Source: JAKFDI01 sp036676235
GTDB taxonomy: Bacteria > Pseudomonadota > Gammaproteobacteria > Burkholderiales > Burkholderiaceae_C
Length of the DNA stretch: 64,000 nt
Direction: 5' to 3'
NCBI GenBank assembly: GCA_036676235.1
Contig: JAKFDI010000101.1
Location: forward strand, 1-64,000
A model generated the notes under the pieces. It worked only from the letters and a program-made list of their open reading frames with translations. It made no database searches and had not been told where the DNA came from. Of this stretch, positions 24,889 to 32,542 are shown in pieces. The position numbers and the translations under genes are program-made. How positions within the stretch are numbered: the first letter of the stretch is position 1; each line of letters opens with the position of its first letter.

Positions 24889-25897
24889 CACGGCCTTCGA
24901 GCATCGCATCGACGAGGCCAAGCGCCGCGCACATGGTCGCTGGACCGAGATCCTGCGCAGCCTGGGCGTCGACGATCGCATCCTGGGCAAGCGCAACGGC
25001 CCCTGCCCGTCATGCGGCGGCACCGACCGCTTCCAGTACACCGACAAGTTCGGCGAAGGCAACTACCACTGCCGCCACTGCGGCGCCGGTGGCGGCTTCA
25101 AGCTGCTGCAGGCCACGCTCGGCCTCGACTTCGCGACCGCGCTGCGGCAGGTGGAGTCCTGCGTCGGCGCACCGACGCCTGCGCCGAGTGCCCCACCGGC
25201 GGTGGCCGAACCGTCCGCGCAGCGCATGCGCCGCCTGGCGCAGCGCCTGTGGGACGAAGCCCTGCCGGTCCGGCCCGGCGACGAGGTGGATTGCTACTTG
25301 CGCCGCCGTGGCCTGCACCTGCGCCATCCTCCCAGTGTCCTGCGCCGTCACCCGGCCCTCGGCTACTACGAGAAGAACGCCGCCGGCCGCTCCTGCAAAG
25401 TGGCCGACTACCCAGCCATGCTGGCCTGCATCCAGGGCCCGGACGGCCACGCGGTGACGCTGCACCGCACGTACCTGAAAGATGGCGAGAAGGCGCCGGT
25501 GCCGGACGCACGCAAGGTGCTCTCGGCCGGCATCAACGGCGCCGCCGTCCGGCTTTGCGAGCCGGCGCATGAACTCGCCGTGGCCGAAGGGATCGAGACC
25601 GCACTGGCGGTGCACCTCGCGACTGGCAAGCCGGTATGGGCCGCGGTCAGCGCCGGCAACCTCGAGAAGCTGTGGCTGCCCGAGGGCGTGCGTCAGGTCT
25701 GCATCTATGCCGACAACGACGCCGATGGCGGCTTCGAAGGCCAGGCCTGTGCCTACGCGCTGGCGCGACGCCTGACCCGCAGCGCGCCGGGCATCGGCGC
25801 TCGACAGGTCCGCGTGTTCCTGCCGCGCCAGCCCGGCCACGACTGGGCCGACGTATGGCGGATGCGCAGCAAGGACGCCGAAGCCCAGGCCGCGTAG
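24881..25897 (+). CDS. DNA primase-like protein with zinc ribbon and Toprim domain
   Basis: 338 aa. An N-terminal CHC2-type zinc ribbon (GPCPSCGGTDRF...YHCRHCGAGGGF, about 41-70) is followed by a helical linker and a Toprim domain (LAVAEGIETALAVHLATGKPVWAAVSAGNL; acidic motif IYADNDADGG near 275). This is the small primase type of conjugative elements and phages, able to prime the complementary strand after transfer or ICE replication. It overlaps the micropeptide and is followed by DUF932. Confidence 0.85.
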   Translation: MNDTAFEHRIDEAKRRAHGRWTEILRSLGVDDRILGKRNGPCPSCGGTDRFQYTDKFGEGNYHCRHCGAGGGFKLLQATLGLDFATALRQVESCVGAPTPAPSAPPAVAEPSAQRMRRLAQRLWDEALPVRPGDEVDCYLRRRGLHLRHPPSVLRRHPALGYYEKNAAGRSCKVADYPAMLACIQGPDGHAVTLHRTYLKDGEKAPVPDARKVLSAGINGAAVRLCEPAHELAVAEGIETALAVHLATGKPVWAAVSAGNLEKLWLPEGVRQVCIYADNDADGGFEGQACAYALARRLTRSAPGIGARQVRVFLPRQPGHDWADVWRMRSKDAEAQAA

Positions 25898-26106
25898 CCG
25901 AGCGACGCCATGAACCCAACCGGTCGCTGCCACACCGGGCCCCGTGTCAACAACACAGGGCGAAGGCAGACCCTGAACTGCATGCAGTCGGCGCGGTTGA
26001 ACCCGCGCCATCGAGGATACGGCCCCGTGCCGGATCCATCACCCACCCCGCGGGGCCCAGCCCCAAAGGGGGGAGTGGCGCCCCGCACTTCCGATCGGAG
26101 CTTGTG

Positions 26107-27171
26107 ATGAAGAACGGACGCACCCTCGTGAGCCTGGCGCAGGAACTCGAACGCCAGCTGAATTCGAAGAAGGACCTGGTGGTCCCGTCGGCGCTGATGC
26201 GCCACGACACCGACGACACGGGCCAGACGCGCCTCGTCGTCGAAGAGACCGGTGGCCCGGCGCACTACGGTGTGACGCCGCTGGCGCGCCGCCAGCTCGC
26301 GGACAAGTTGAAGATTCCGTATGCGTACTTCGAACGCATGCGCAGCGAGCAGCCCGTGCTGCTGGACCGCAACGTCAACACCTGGCTGCAGAGCGACGAC
26401 GACCGCCGCATGTTGCGCACGCTGGACGGCAACGTCCGTGCCGTGTTGTCGGACCGCTACCGCCGGCTCGACAACTACGACCTCGCCGAAAGCGTGCTGC
26501 CGATCCTGCAACGCCTGCCCGAGGTGCGCTTCGAATCGGTCGAACTGACCGAGACGCGCATGTACCTCAAGGTGGTCACGCCGCAGCTGAAGCACGAGAT
26601 GTCGCCCGGCGATGTCGTGCAGGCCGGCGTGGTGGTGAGCAATTCCGAGGTCGGCCATGGCACGCTCTCGGTGCAGCCGCTGATCTATCGGCTGCGCTGC
26701 CTCAACGGGCTGATCGTGCCCGACTTCTCGCTGCACAAGACGCACGTCGGCCGCAGCATCGGCAACGTCGCCGACACCATCACGGTGTTCAAGGACGACA
26801 CGCTGCAGGCGGACGACAAGGCCTTCTTCCTGAAGGTGCGCGACGTGGTCGAAGCGGCGGTGTCCGAGACGACCTTCCTGCAGGCCGCGCAGAAGCTGCA
26901 GAAGACGCTGCGCATCCCCCTGACCGGTGACCCGGTGAAGACGGTCGAGGTGCTGGCCAACCGCTACGCCCTCAACGAGCAGGAGCGTGCCGGCGTGCTG
27001 CGGCACCTGATCGCCGATGCCGACCTGACCGGCTACGGCTTGGTCAACGCGGTGACGCACTACTCGCAGGAGGTCGACGACTACGACCGTGCGACCGAGT
27101 TCGAGGCCCTGGGCGGCCGGCTCATCGAGCTGCCGCAGACCGAGTGGAAGAGCCTCGCCGAAGCCGCCTGA
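26107..27171 (+). CDS. DUF932 (phage/plasmid-like TIGR03299-type) protein
   Basis: 354 aa. DUF932 family: VLSDRYRRLDNYDL, TETRMYLKVVTPQL, and GVVVSNSEVGHGTLSVQPLIYRLRCLNGLI are typical, together with the alpha-helical C-terminal part. These proteins are common in phages and ICEs next to primases and single-strand annealing or replication genes; the function is unknown, though some are discussed in DNA maintenance. The ATG is preceded by CGGAGC seven bases upstream. A GC-rich palindrome, CCCCGCGGGG, lies about 50 bases before the start. Confidence 0.82.
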   Translation: MKNGRTLVSLAQELERQLNSKKDLVVPSALMRHDTDDTGQTRLVVEETGGPAHYGVTPLARRQLADKLKIPYAYFERMRSEQPVLLDRNVNTWLQSDDDRRMLRTLDGNVRAVLSDRYRRLDNYDLAESVLPILQRLPEVRFESVELTETRMYLKVVTPQLKHEMSPGDVVQAGVVVSNSEVGHGTLSVQPLIYRLRCLNGLIVPDFSLHKTHVGRSIGNVADTITVFKDDTLQADDKAFFLKVRDVVEAAVSETTFLQAAQKLQKTLRIPLTGDPVKTVEVLANRYALNEQERAGVLRHLIADADLTGYGLVNAVTHYSQEVDDYDRATEFEALGGRLIELPQTEWKSLAEAA

Positions 27172-27188
27172 GCGCGGCGCGTGCCGCA

Positions 27189-27280
27189 GCATCCCGGACC
27201 CTTCGCGGGTCCGGGATGCACGGATTCGCCCGGGAGTCCGGGCGGTTGCGCATGGCAATGCGGCCCCGACGGGGCCGCAT
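27189..27280. repeat. Three consecutive perfect hairpins
   Basis: Hairpin 1: a 13-bp arm at 27189-27201 (beginning GCATCCCGG) pairs perfectly with 27207-27219 across TTCGC. Hairpin 2: CGCCCGG (27227-27233) with CCGGGCG (27238-27244) across GAGT. Hairpin 3: ATGCGGCCCC (27258-27267) with GGGGCCGCAT (27271-27280) across GAC. None has a T-run. They lie between DUF932 and the FlhD-like activator gene and could end the first transcript, shape the leader of the second, or be protein sites such as an oriT component. Confidence 0.7.
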
Positions 27281-27406
27281 GCCGTCGCAATCTCACTGCC
27301 GAACCCTATGCTGTGGCGCACACCGATCGACACCCGACCGCCACCCGAAACATCTCAACCATACCCATCCACCGTGCCCGGCCAGGGCCCACCCGAGGAC
27401 AGCACC

Positions 27407-27700
27407 ATGAACCAGGCGCAGCTCTCCGACGTCCAGCTCACTAACCTGACCTTGCTGCTCACCATCCGCGACGGTGTCCTGCAGGACCGGCCCGCCACCT
27501 GCTGCAAGTACGCCCTCGATGCCGCACAGGCGGACCGCATCGCCGGCCTGGGCGTGCAGCAGATCATGGCGATCGTCGCCAACGTCGGCGACGCCACCCT
27601 CTTCCCGGCGCGCCGCGACCTGCTGGCGCTGCTGGAAGCGCCGCTGCCGCTGGCTCGTCCACTCGCCGCGGTGCACGCCGCCCAGCACCTCGCGGCCTGA
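27407..27700 (+). CDS. FlhD-like transcriptional activator subunit (SetD/AcaD-type)
   Basis: 97 aa. The N-terminal helix-rich core LSDVQLTNLTLLLTIRDGVLQDRPATCCKYALD and the short HTH-like C-terminal segment match the FlhD fold and size. It ends with the TGA at 27698-27700 that is directly followed by the FlhC-like gene. In SXT/R391 ICEs and IncC plasmids FlhDC-like pairs (SetDC, AcaDC) switch on the transfer genes, so this pair is the likely master activator here. Called from its partner and fold cues; the sequence alone is less clear. Confidence 0.72.
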   Translation: MNQAQLSDVQLTNLTLLLTIRDGVLQDRPATCCKYALDAAQADRIAGLGVQQIMAIVANVGDATLFPARRDLLALLEAPLPLARPLAAVHAAQHLAA

Positions 27701-28351
27701 GTGCCGCCGCTGGCGATTGCCATGGGCGAGTCCCGTCCACCGCTACGGGTCGACCGGCAGCTGCGAGCGCTGCAGCTGGCCAAGGACTGCGCCGCCCTGG
27801 GCGCCCGCGTGCGCACGATCGGCCACCTCACCGGCCTGCCACCACGCGAGCTGCTGCGCCTGCTGTTCCCCGACCGTGAGCACGTGCCGCGCGGCCGGCC
27901 GCCTGACTCGCCAGAGTGGTACCACGGCGCGAACCTGCTCTACCGCGCCGAGGCCTCCATCGTCGTGGCGCTGTACCGGCGCCTGCGCGATGGCGGGTTC
28001 GCCGCAGCCGAAGCGCTCGTCGCCGCCTACCGCCACTACGGCAGCATCTGCGAAGCGCCGCAGCGCATCAGTTTCGACCGCGCCTTCGACCTCGCCGCGC
28101 ACACCGACGGGCTGTGGCTGACCAGCGTGCAGAGCTTCTCGCTCGTTGCCTGCCCCACTTGCCACAGCGAGTACCTGGCGGCCTACGGCTCCGCGCCGCG
28201 GTCCAACGACGAGTGCCCGTTCTGCAAGCTGGTGCAGCGCTACGGCACGGATCAGCGGGTGCAGGCGTCGTTTCCGGTGCGCCCGCTGCCGGATCTATCG
28301 GAAGTCGAACTCGGCGCGCATCGGTTGCTGAATCGGCGGCCAGCCAACTGA
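27701..28351 (+). CDS. FlhC-like transcriptional activator subunit (SetC/AcaC-type)
   Basis: 216 aa from a GTG that begins right after the FlhD-like stop; an in-frame ATG at 27722 gives 209 aa. It resembles FlhC: the RVRTIGHLTGLPPRELLRLLF HTH segment (about 37-57), HGANLLYRAEASIVVALYRRL, and the FlhC zinc site CPTCHSEYLAAYGSAP...CPFC (about 148-175). With the FlhD-like protein it should form a hetero-oligomer that binds upstream of tra operons. No CI-type repressor is visible in the window. Confidence 0.85.
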   Translation: MPPLAIAMGESRPPLRVDRQLRALQLAKDCAALGARVRTIGHLTGLPPRELLRLLFPDREHVPRGRPPDSPEWYHGANLLYRAEASIVVALYRRLRDGGFAAAEALVAAYRHYGSICEAPQRISFDRAFDLAAHTDGLWLTSVQSFSLVACPTCHSEYLAAYGSAPRSNDECPFCKLVQRYGTDQRVQASFPVRPLPDLSEVELGAHRLLNRRPAN

Positions 28352-28427
28352 AGACAACTCAAGATGCGCTCTACGCACGCCTCCAACCCAACCGCGAAGA
28401 CGGTACACGACGCACGCCCCGGCAAGG

Positions 28428-28931
28428 TTAGATAACGGCACGTAGCCACGCAAGGAGTCGCGCGACAAACCCACTTGGGCCGACTGCCGTGACGCCGACA
28501 GGAGTACCTGTAGTCTCGCGATGCGATGCCGCAGTCGCGATTTGTGCCGACTTCAGTTCACGTGGCGTTCGATCTACCCCAAAGTACGCGGCCTTCAGCT
28601 GTCGATCTCGAACCCGGCCGGCGTCGATGGCCTTCTGCGACATCTCGCCGCACCATTGGACCTCGCTGGTCTCGATCCAGTAGTGCGACCTGCAGGGGAA
28701 ACTCCAGTTGCCGATCGAAGGCGACAGAGAAACTGTCTCACCATCGAAGATCAGCTTCCAATCCGTCGGCGACAGCGGCGTGACCACCTCCCGACCGCAA
28801 CCGCAGAAGCAGCGGTGCGTCGCCGTGGCGTAGGCCGTCGATACGTACAGGACGCCCTCCTGAAGCTGCTCCGGGATGAACTGAACGAACTCGTGGGACA
28901 GCGTTCGCCTGGTCGGTCCCCTCTTCTTCAT
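28428..28931 (-). CDS. DUF6527 protein of a ubiquitin-like operon
   Basis: 167 aa. The first 115 residues are the DUF6527 family signature: HRCFCGCGREVVTPLSP, WKLIFDGETVSLSPSIGNW, FPCRSHYWI. Conserved Cys (CxCGC), Ser (PSIGNW) and His (SHYW) residues suggest a metal- or Ser-based active site; a protease/deubiquitinase-like role is plausible but not shown here. Its ATG overlaps the E1-like gene TGA (28928-28931). It is the last gene of the three-gene ubiquitin-like operon. The C-terminal 40 residues, ending in a hydrophobic RLLAWLRAVI, are less conserved-looking. Confidence 0.8.
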   Translation of the reverse strand: MKKRGPTRRTLSHEFVQFIPEQLQEGVLYVSTAYATATHRCFCGCGREVVTPLSPTDWKLIFDGETVSLSPSIGNWSFPCRSHYWIETSEVQWCGEMSQKAIDAGRVRDRQLKAAYFGVDRTPRELKSAQIATAASHRETTGTPVGVTAVGPSGFVARLLAWLRAVI

Positions 28932-30109
28932 GCAGTCTCATCCCCGGTGAGCAGGTTGCAGTTCGTGCTGTAGGTGCTGTCGTGCTCGCCCTCGAGATCT
29001 TGGTAGAAGCCGCAGAACTTCTTCCACCGGATCACGGCCATGGACGCGGTCAACGCGTTCAGGTCGGCGATCTGGATGTTGCGCTCGTAGTCGCCGTCCT
29101 CGGCTGGCGGCGCGTACGACACTCGTCGTGCGAAGTGGTCGCGTTTGGCGCTGGTACTGGTCGTCACGCGGCAGATGGCCCAAAGCTGCAGGCTATCCCG
29201 GAGCATCTGCACGCCCATGCCGGTGTCAATGAAGGGCGTGCCGCTGGCGTGCAGTTCATCGACGATGAGCTTCTTGGCTGGACCGGAGTCCATGCACAGG
29301 AAGACGAAGTCGAAGCCCTGCAGCCGCCCGACGTTGTCTTCGCCGATGTACTCGTGGTGCGCGACGATTCCGCGGCGCATCTTGGCGTAGTTGGCTTGGT
29401 GGTGCTCGACCTTGCTGGGTCGATCTCGAAGCTGCTCGATCGACGCAGCGCCCGGGGCCCGGAAGGCGTTGTGCTGGAGGAACTGGTCACCGTCGTAGAG
29501 GTGGATCTCTCCAACAGGCGTCTTGGCCACCAGGTCCAGGACATAGGAACCGGTGCCGCCGAGGCCGACGATCGCCACACGGCTCATGGCCAGCTTGGCG
29601 GTGACGGCGCCGATGCCGGCTCTGCTGGAGGCCGTGTCAACGTAGTTGAAGACCCCGTCGTCCGGCCCAGCCTCGATCACCTGGTGCGTGCGCGCCGTCG
29701 CCCCTGGTCGCAACCACTTCGCCGGGGCGCAGATAATCTCGATGTAGCGGGTCATCTTTTCGTAGTAGTCAGCGTAGCCCTGCGGCGGTTTGTTGGAGAA
29801 CGAATGCTGCGCAACGATCCCTGGTGCCAGGGTCACGTGGTTGCTGGCGTGCTTGATCTGCTGGATCTCGCTGCCGTCCTTGTTGCACGGATGCTCGCCG
29901 ATGAACATGGCGATGTGGCTGCCCGGACGGGTCGTGACGTCGCCTGCCATCGTGAGGTCCGATACCAGGACGCCAAGCGCGACCTCGCCCTTGGCGTTGA
30001 CGTAGGGCACCGAGTGAACGAAGAGATGGCCGGAGCGCACCTCCACCTCATAGCCTTCGTTCTGCAACCGCTGCAGGTCGGTGCTACGACTTATCAGTGC
30101 GCGCGACAT
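28928..30109 (-). CDS. ThiF-family E1-like enzyme fused to an N-terminal E2-like (DUF6791) domain
   Basis: 393 aa. The N-terminal 140 residues (YVNAKGEVALGVLVSDL...GSHIAMFIGEHPC...FSNKPPQGYADYYEKMTRYI) are the DUF6791/E2-like region seen ahead of bacterial E1 proteins. The E1 Rossmann part follows: IVGLGGTGSYVLDLVA (nucleotide-binding glycines), LYDGDQFLQHNAFR, and a C-terminal NIQIADLNALTASMAVIRWKKF. It should adenylate the C-terminus of the ubiquitin-like protein upstream. A catalytic Cys is not obvious: C-terminal Cys residues are in KKFCGFY and TNCNLL. It overlaps the ubiquitin-like gene stop by about 26 nt. Confidence 0.85.
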   Translation of the reverse strand: MSRALISRSTDLQRLQNEGYEVEVRSGHLFVHSVPYVNAKGEVALGVLVSDLTMAGDVTTRPGSHIAMFIGEHPCNKDGSEIQQIKHASNHVTLAPGIVAQHSFSNKPPQGYADYYEKMTRYIEIICAPAKWLRPGATARTHQVIEAGPDDGVFNYVDTASSRAGIGAVTAKLAMSRVAIVGLGGTGSYVLDLVAKTPVGEIHLYDGDQFLQHNAFRAPGAASIEQLRDRPSKVEHHQANYAKMRRGIVAHHEYIGEDNVGRLQGFDFVFLCMDSGPAKKLIVDELHASGTPFIDTGMGVQMLRDSLQLWAICRVTTSTSAKRDHFARRVSYAPPAEDGDYERNIQIADLNALTASMAVIRWKKFCGFYQDLEGEHDSTYSTNCNLLTGDETA

Positions 30110-30386
30110 TGAAGATCATCCCTTCTTTGATCTTGACCGACTCGTCCTCGACCAGCGTGCCCTCCGGCTTGTCGCCGTGGCCGCGCTTGAAGGTGATCGT
30201 GTAGATCGTGACGTCGTTGAAAACAGCATCGTCGAAAGCCAAGCGCACGACCTCCTCGAAGCTCAGTTCCTTCGCCGCGACCTGCTTGGGCCGGCCGTTG
30301 ACGATGATGGTGGTCGACTTGGGCGGCTGGTGGCCGTGACCCTCGGGTTCGGGTTCCGCCCGGTCGGTGTTTGCAGCAGGCTGCAT
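30084..30386 (-). CDS. Ubiquitin-like beta-grasp protein (multiubiquitin family, single domain)
   Basis: 100 aa. About 20 disordered acidic/Pro residues precede one beta-grasp domain: STTIIVNGRPKQVAAKELSFEEVVRLAF, TIYTITFKRGHGDKPEGTLVEDESVKIKEGMIFNV, ending ARTDKS. This matches the bacterial multiubiquitin family. It has no terminal Gly-Gly; the chain ends Lys-Ser, so it either is processed (perhaps by the DUF6527 protein) or is attached through a different C-terminus. First gene of the leftward operon; divergent from the sigma-like gene with about 160 bp between them. Confidence 0.85.
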   Translation of the reverse strand: MQPAANTDRAEPEPEGHGHQPPKSTTIIVNGRPKQVAAKELSFEEVVRLAFDDAVFNDVTIYTITFKRGHGDKPEGTLVEDESVKIKEGMIFNVARTDKS

Positions 30387-30548
30387 GGATAATTCCTTCT
30401 CAGGTTCTGCGCGCGCCGCCGAAGAAATGCGGCCCGCTTACTGGAGAGGACTCCTGAGGTCGCCGGCGTGGACGGGCCGCCCGAAAAAATCTTCATCGAG
30501 GCGTCCGCGGTGGAGCGGTCAGGAGTCCATGCCTGGGAAAGAGCACTG

Positions 30549-31139
30549 ATGTCTTCACCACTCCCCGCAAACGACAGCCTGAGCCGCGCCGAGGTTGAGG
30601 CTGAGCTGCGCGCGCTGTCGCCGGGCGACTGGGAGCGAGCCGTGCGCTTGGCCCGCTTTCGCGCGGGCGGCTTGACGGACTGGACCGGCGAGTCCCTGCT
30701 CTCGGAGGCACTGGCCAAGCTGCTTGCCTGCGAGCGAGTTTGGCGCCGTGGCGTGTCGGCGCTGCAGACGCTGAAGAACGTCCTGCATAGCTTAGCCAGC
30801 AACGACAGGAAGAAGCAGACCGGCGCACCCATAGATCGGTTTGCGACCGTCGACGTTGGCGCCGGCGGCGACGACAGCGAAGACCAGGTGCCGGGCGTCA
30901 CCGCCGTCGATGACCGCTCTCCAGAGAGCGTTGTTGATGGCCGGAGTCAGCTGGCCGCGATCGAGAAGCTGGTGGCCGATGATGAAGACGCACAGATGGT
31001 GCTCATGGCCTGGTCCGAAGGAATTCGAGGCAAGGCAGCTGCCGAGGACCTTGGCTTTGATATGAAGCGCTACGACGCGGCGCGAAAGCGGCTCGAGCGG
31101 AAGCTCGAGCCCATCGCGAACCTGAGGAATACCCAATGA
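30549..31139 (+). CDS. Sigma-70-like / HTH factor of the ubiquitin-like locus
   Basis: 196 aa. The N-terminal half (ALSPGDWERAVRLARFRAGGLTDWTGESLLSEALAKLL...RGVSALQTLKNVLHSLASNDRKKQ) looks like sigma region 2; after an acidic variable linker the C-terminal half (DDEDAQMVLMAWSEGIRGKAAAEDLGFDMKRYDAARKRLERKL) resembles region 4 with its HTH. It is compact like an ECF-type sigma factor. An AAAGAG lies before the ATG. Its TGA overlaps the next ATG. It could direct expression of the divergent ubiquitin-like operon. Confidence 0.68.
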   Translation: MSSPLPANDSLSRAEVEAELRALSPGDWERAVRLARFRAGGLTDWTGESLLSEALAKLLACERVWRRGVSALQTLKNVLHSLASNDRKKQTGAPIDRFATVDVGAGGDDSEDQVPGVTAVDDRSPESVVDGRSQLAAIEKLVADDEDAQMVLMAWSEGIRGKAAAEDLGFDMKRYDAARKRLERKLEPIANLRNTQ

Positions 31140-31561
31140 CTGCGACCTCCAAGCCCGATCCGATGGAAGTCCTGATGGACACCTACCTAGCGGAACTAAT
31201 GGAGATGACCGACGAGCAGGTGCTCGAAGGCAAGGATCCCGCCACGGTGCAGGCCGGCGGCCTTCAGCTGTTGGACGCAGCGAAGGCGGAAGCCGGCCGC
31301 CGCCGCTTGGTCGCCGCGCGCCTGAAGGTCCAGGTCAACAAAGGCGCTCGGGAAGCCCGTGGCGGCGCGCCAAACGTCCAGATCACGGCCGACGAGGCTC
31401 GGGCTGCCCTTCGCTGCGCCGCGGCAGCGAACGACGGTCGATACACGTTGGCTGCCCGCCAACTCGACGAGATGGCGGACGAGGACGTGATTCGCGCATA
31501 CCTGCAGCTTCATCAGTTGGAAGGGGCGAGCAAACCCAGCGACGAGGGTGGCGGCGGATGA
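31136..31561 (+). CDS. Hypothetical protein between sigma-like factor and ImmA/IrrE protease
   Basis: 141 aa, soluble, highly charged and helical. It contains VLMDTYLAELMEMTDEQVLEGKD near the N-terminus and a polar Gly-rich tail (KPSDEGGGG). ATGA overlaps bind it to the gene before and after. A small helical protein encoded with a sigma-like factor and a protease would fit an anti-sigma or adaptor, but I do not recognise the family and the role is a guess. Confidence 0.6.
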   Translation: MTATSKPDPMEVLMDTYLAELMEMTDEQVLEGKDPATVQAGGLQLLDAAKAEAGRRRLVAARLKVQVNKGAREARGGAPNVQITADEARAALRCAAAANDGRYTLAARQLDEMADEDVIRAYLQLHQLEGASKPSDEGGGG

Positions 31562-32388
31562 CGCCGGGGCAGCGAGCAGATGCGCGTATCGCTGAACTCG
31601 GTATCACCAACCCGCGCGACCTCGACGTCGACCTGATTGCGATGGACGCCGATATGGAGGTGGTCTACGAGAACCTGCAGGGTTGTGAGGCCACGCTGGT
31701 GGGCGTCGGGAACCGGGCGATCGCTACGGTGAGGCGCTCGCCGGTGCGGGGCCGGGAGCGGTTCTCGGTCGGCCATGAACTCGGCCACTGGGACATGCAC
31801 CGCGGCCGCGCATTTCGATGCCGTGTCGACGACCCCGACCAGAACTGGGCCTCGGACGCCCTCCTGGAGAAGGAGGCAGACACCTACGCCTCACATCTGT
31901 TGATGCCCTCGTCAATGTTCAATCCGCACGCGAATGCCTTAGGCACTCCGGACTTTCGTGAGATCGAGGACTTGTCCGAGGTGTTCGCGACCAGCGTCCT
32001 GGCCACCTGCATGCGCGTCGCGGACATCAACACGCTCCCCGTGGTCCTCGCTTGCTACAACGCGCACGGCGTCCTTCGCTGGCGAAAGGCCGCCGCAGAC
32101 GTACCGGGTCGCTGGTGGCTTCGTCAGCAGCTCGACGACGACAGCTTCGCGTACGAGCTGCTCCACAACGGCAAGTCGCATCCCAACCTTGGCAAGCAGC
32201 CGGCTGAAGTTTGGTTCGAGAACATGGACGCCGACCGCTACGAGATGTCGGAGTGCTGCATGCCTGGCCGCGCAGGCGAGATCATGGTCTTGCTGTATCT
32301 CGGGCCAAAGATGCTCGATGCACGTTACGACCCTCACGTCGGCAATCGGAAGTTCAACGAGCATGGCTCGCGCGTGACTCGAAAGTAG
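31558..32388 (+). CDS. ImmA/IrrE-family metallopeptidase
   Basis: 276 aa. It has the zinc-binding HExxH (SVGHELGHWDMHR, about 75-87) and the downstream ALLEKEADTYASHLLMPSSMF helix that supplies the third ligand region, as in ImmA/IrrE proteases that cut repressors or anti-sigma factors on stress. The C-terminal 120 residues (YEMSECCMPGRAGEIMVLLYLGPKM) are extra and may be a sensor domain. Overlaps the 141-aa gene by ATGA, so sigma-like factor, small protein and protease are one operon. Confidence 0.85.
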   Translation: MTPGQRADARIAELGITNPRDLDVDLIAMDADMEVVYENLQGCEATLVGVGNRAIATVRRSPVRGRERFSVGHELGHWDMHRGRAFRCRVDDPDQNWASDALLEKEADTYASHLLMPSSMFNPHANALGTPDFREIEDLSEVFATSVLATCMRVADINTLPVVLACYNAHGVLRWRKAAADVPGRWWLRQQLDDDSFAYELLHNGKSHPNLGKQPAEVWFENMDADRYEMSECCMPGRAGEIMVLLYLGPKMLDARYDPHVGNRKFNEHGSRVTRK

Positions 32389-32542
32389 CAGCAACGTTGG
32401 CACTCACCCCCGAGTGATCAGTTGAGGCAACTGCGCACTGCTTCCCGCCGTAGGTGATCCGCCGAGACGACGACGAAACACCCTCGTTCTTGGTGGGCAT
32501 TCACGGTCGCGCTGCTCTGCCACACGGAGTGAAGTCGGGAGC

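Noticed and set aside
25910..26107. 65-aa frame ending at the DUF932 start (TGATG overlap)
   Set aside because: Overlap is suggestive, but the product is Pro/Arg/Gly-rich, the ATG has no clear ribosome site, and it runs through a GC palindrome, so a structured leader is more likely.
28352..32542. CBASS or Bil-type assignment for the ubiquitin-like locus
   Set aside because: No cGAS-like cyclase, no JAB peptidase and no separate E2 gene are present, so neither label fits; called a multiubiquitin/ThiF/DUF6527 operon instead.
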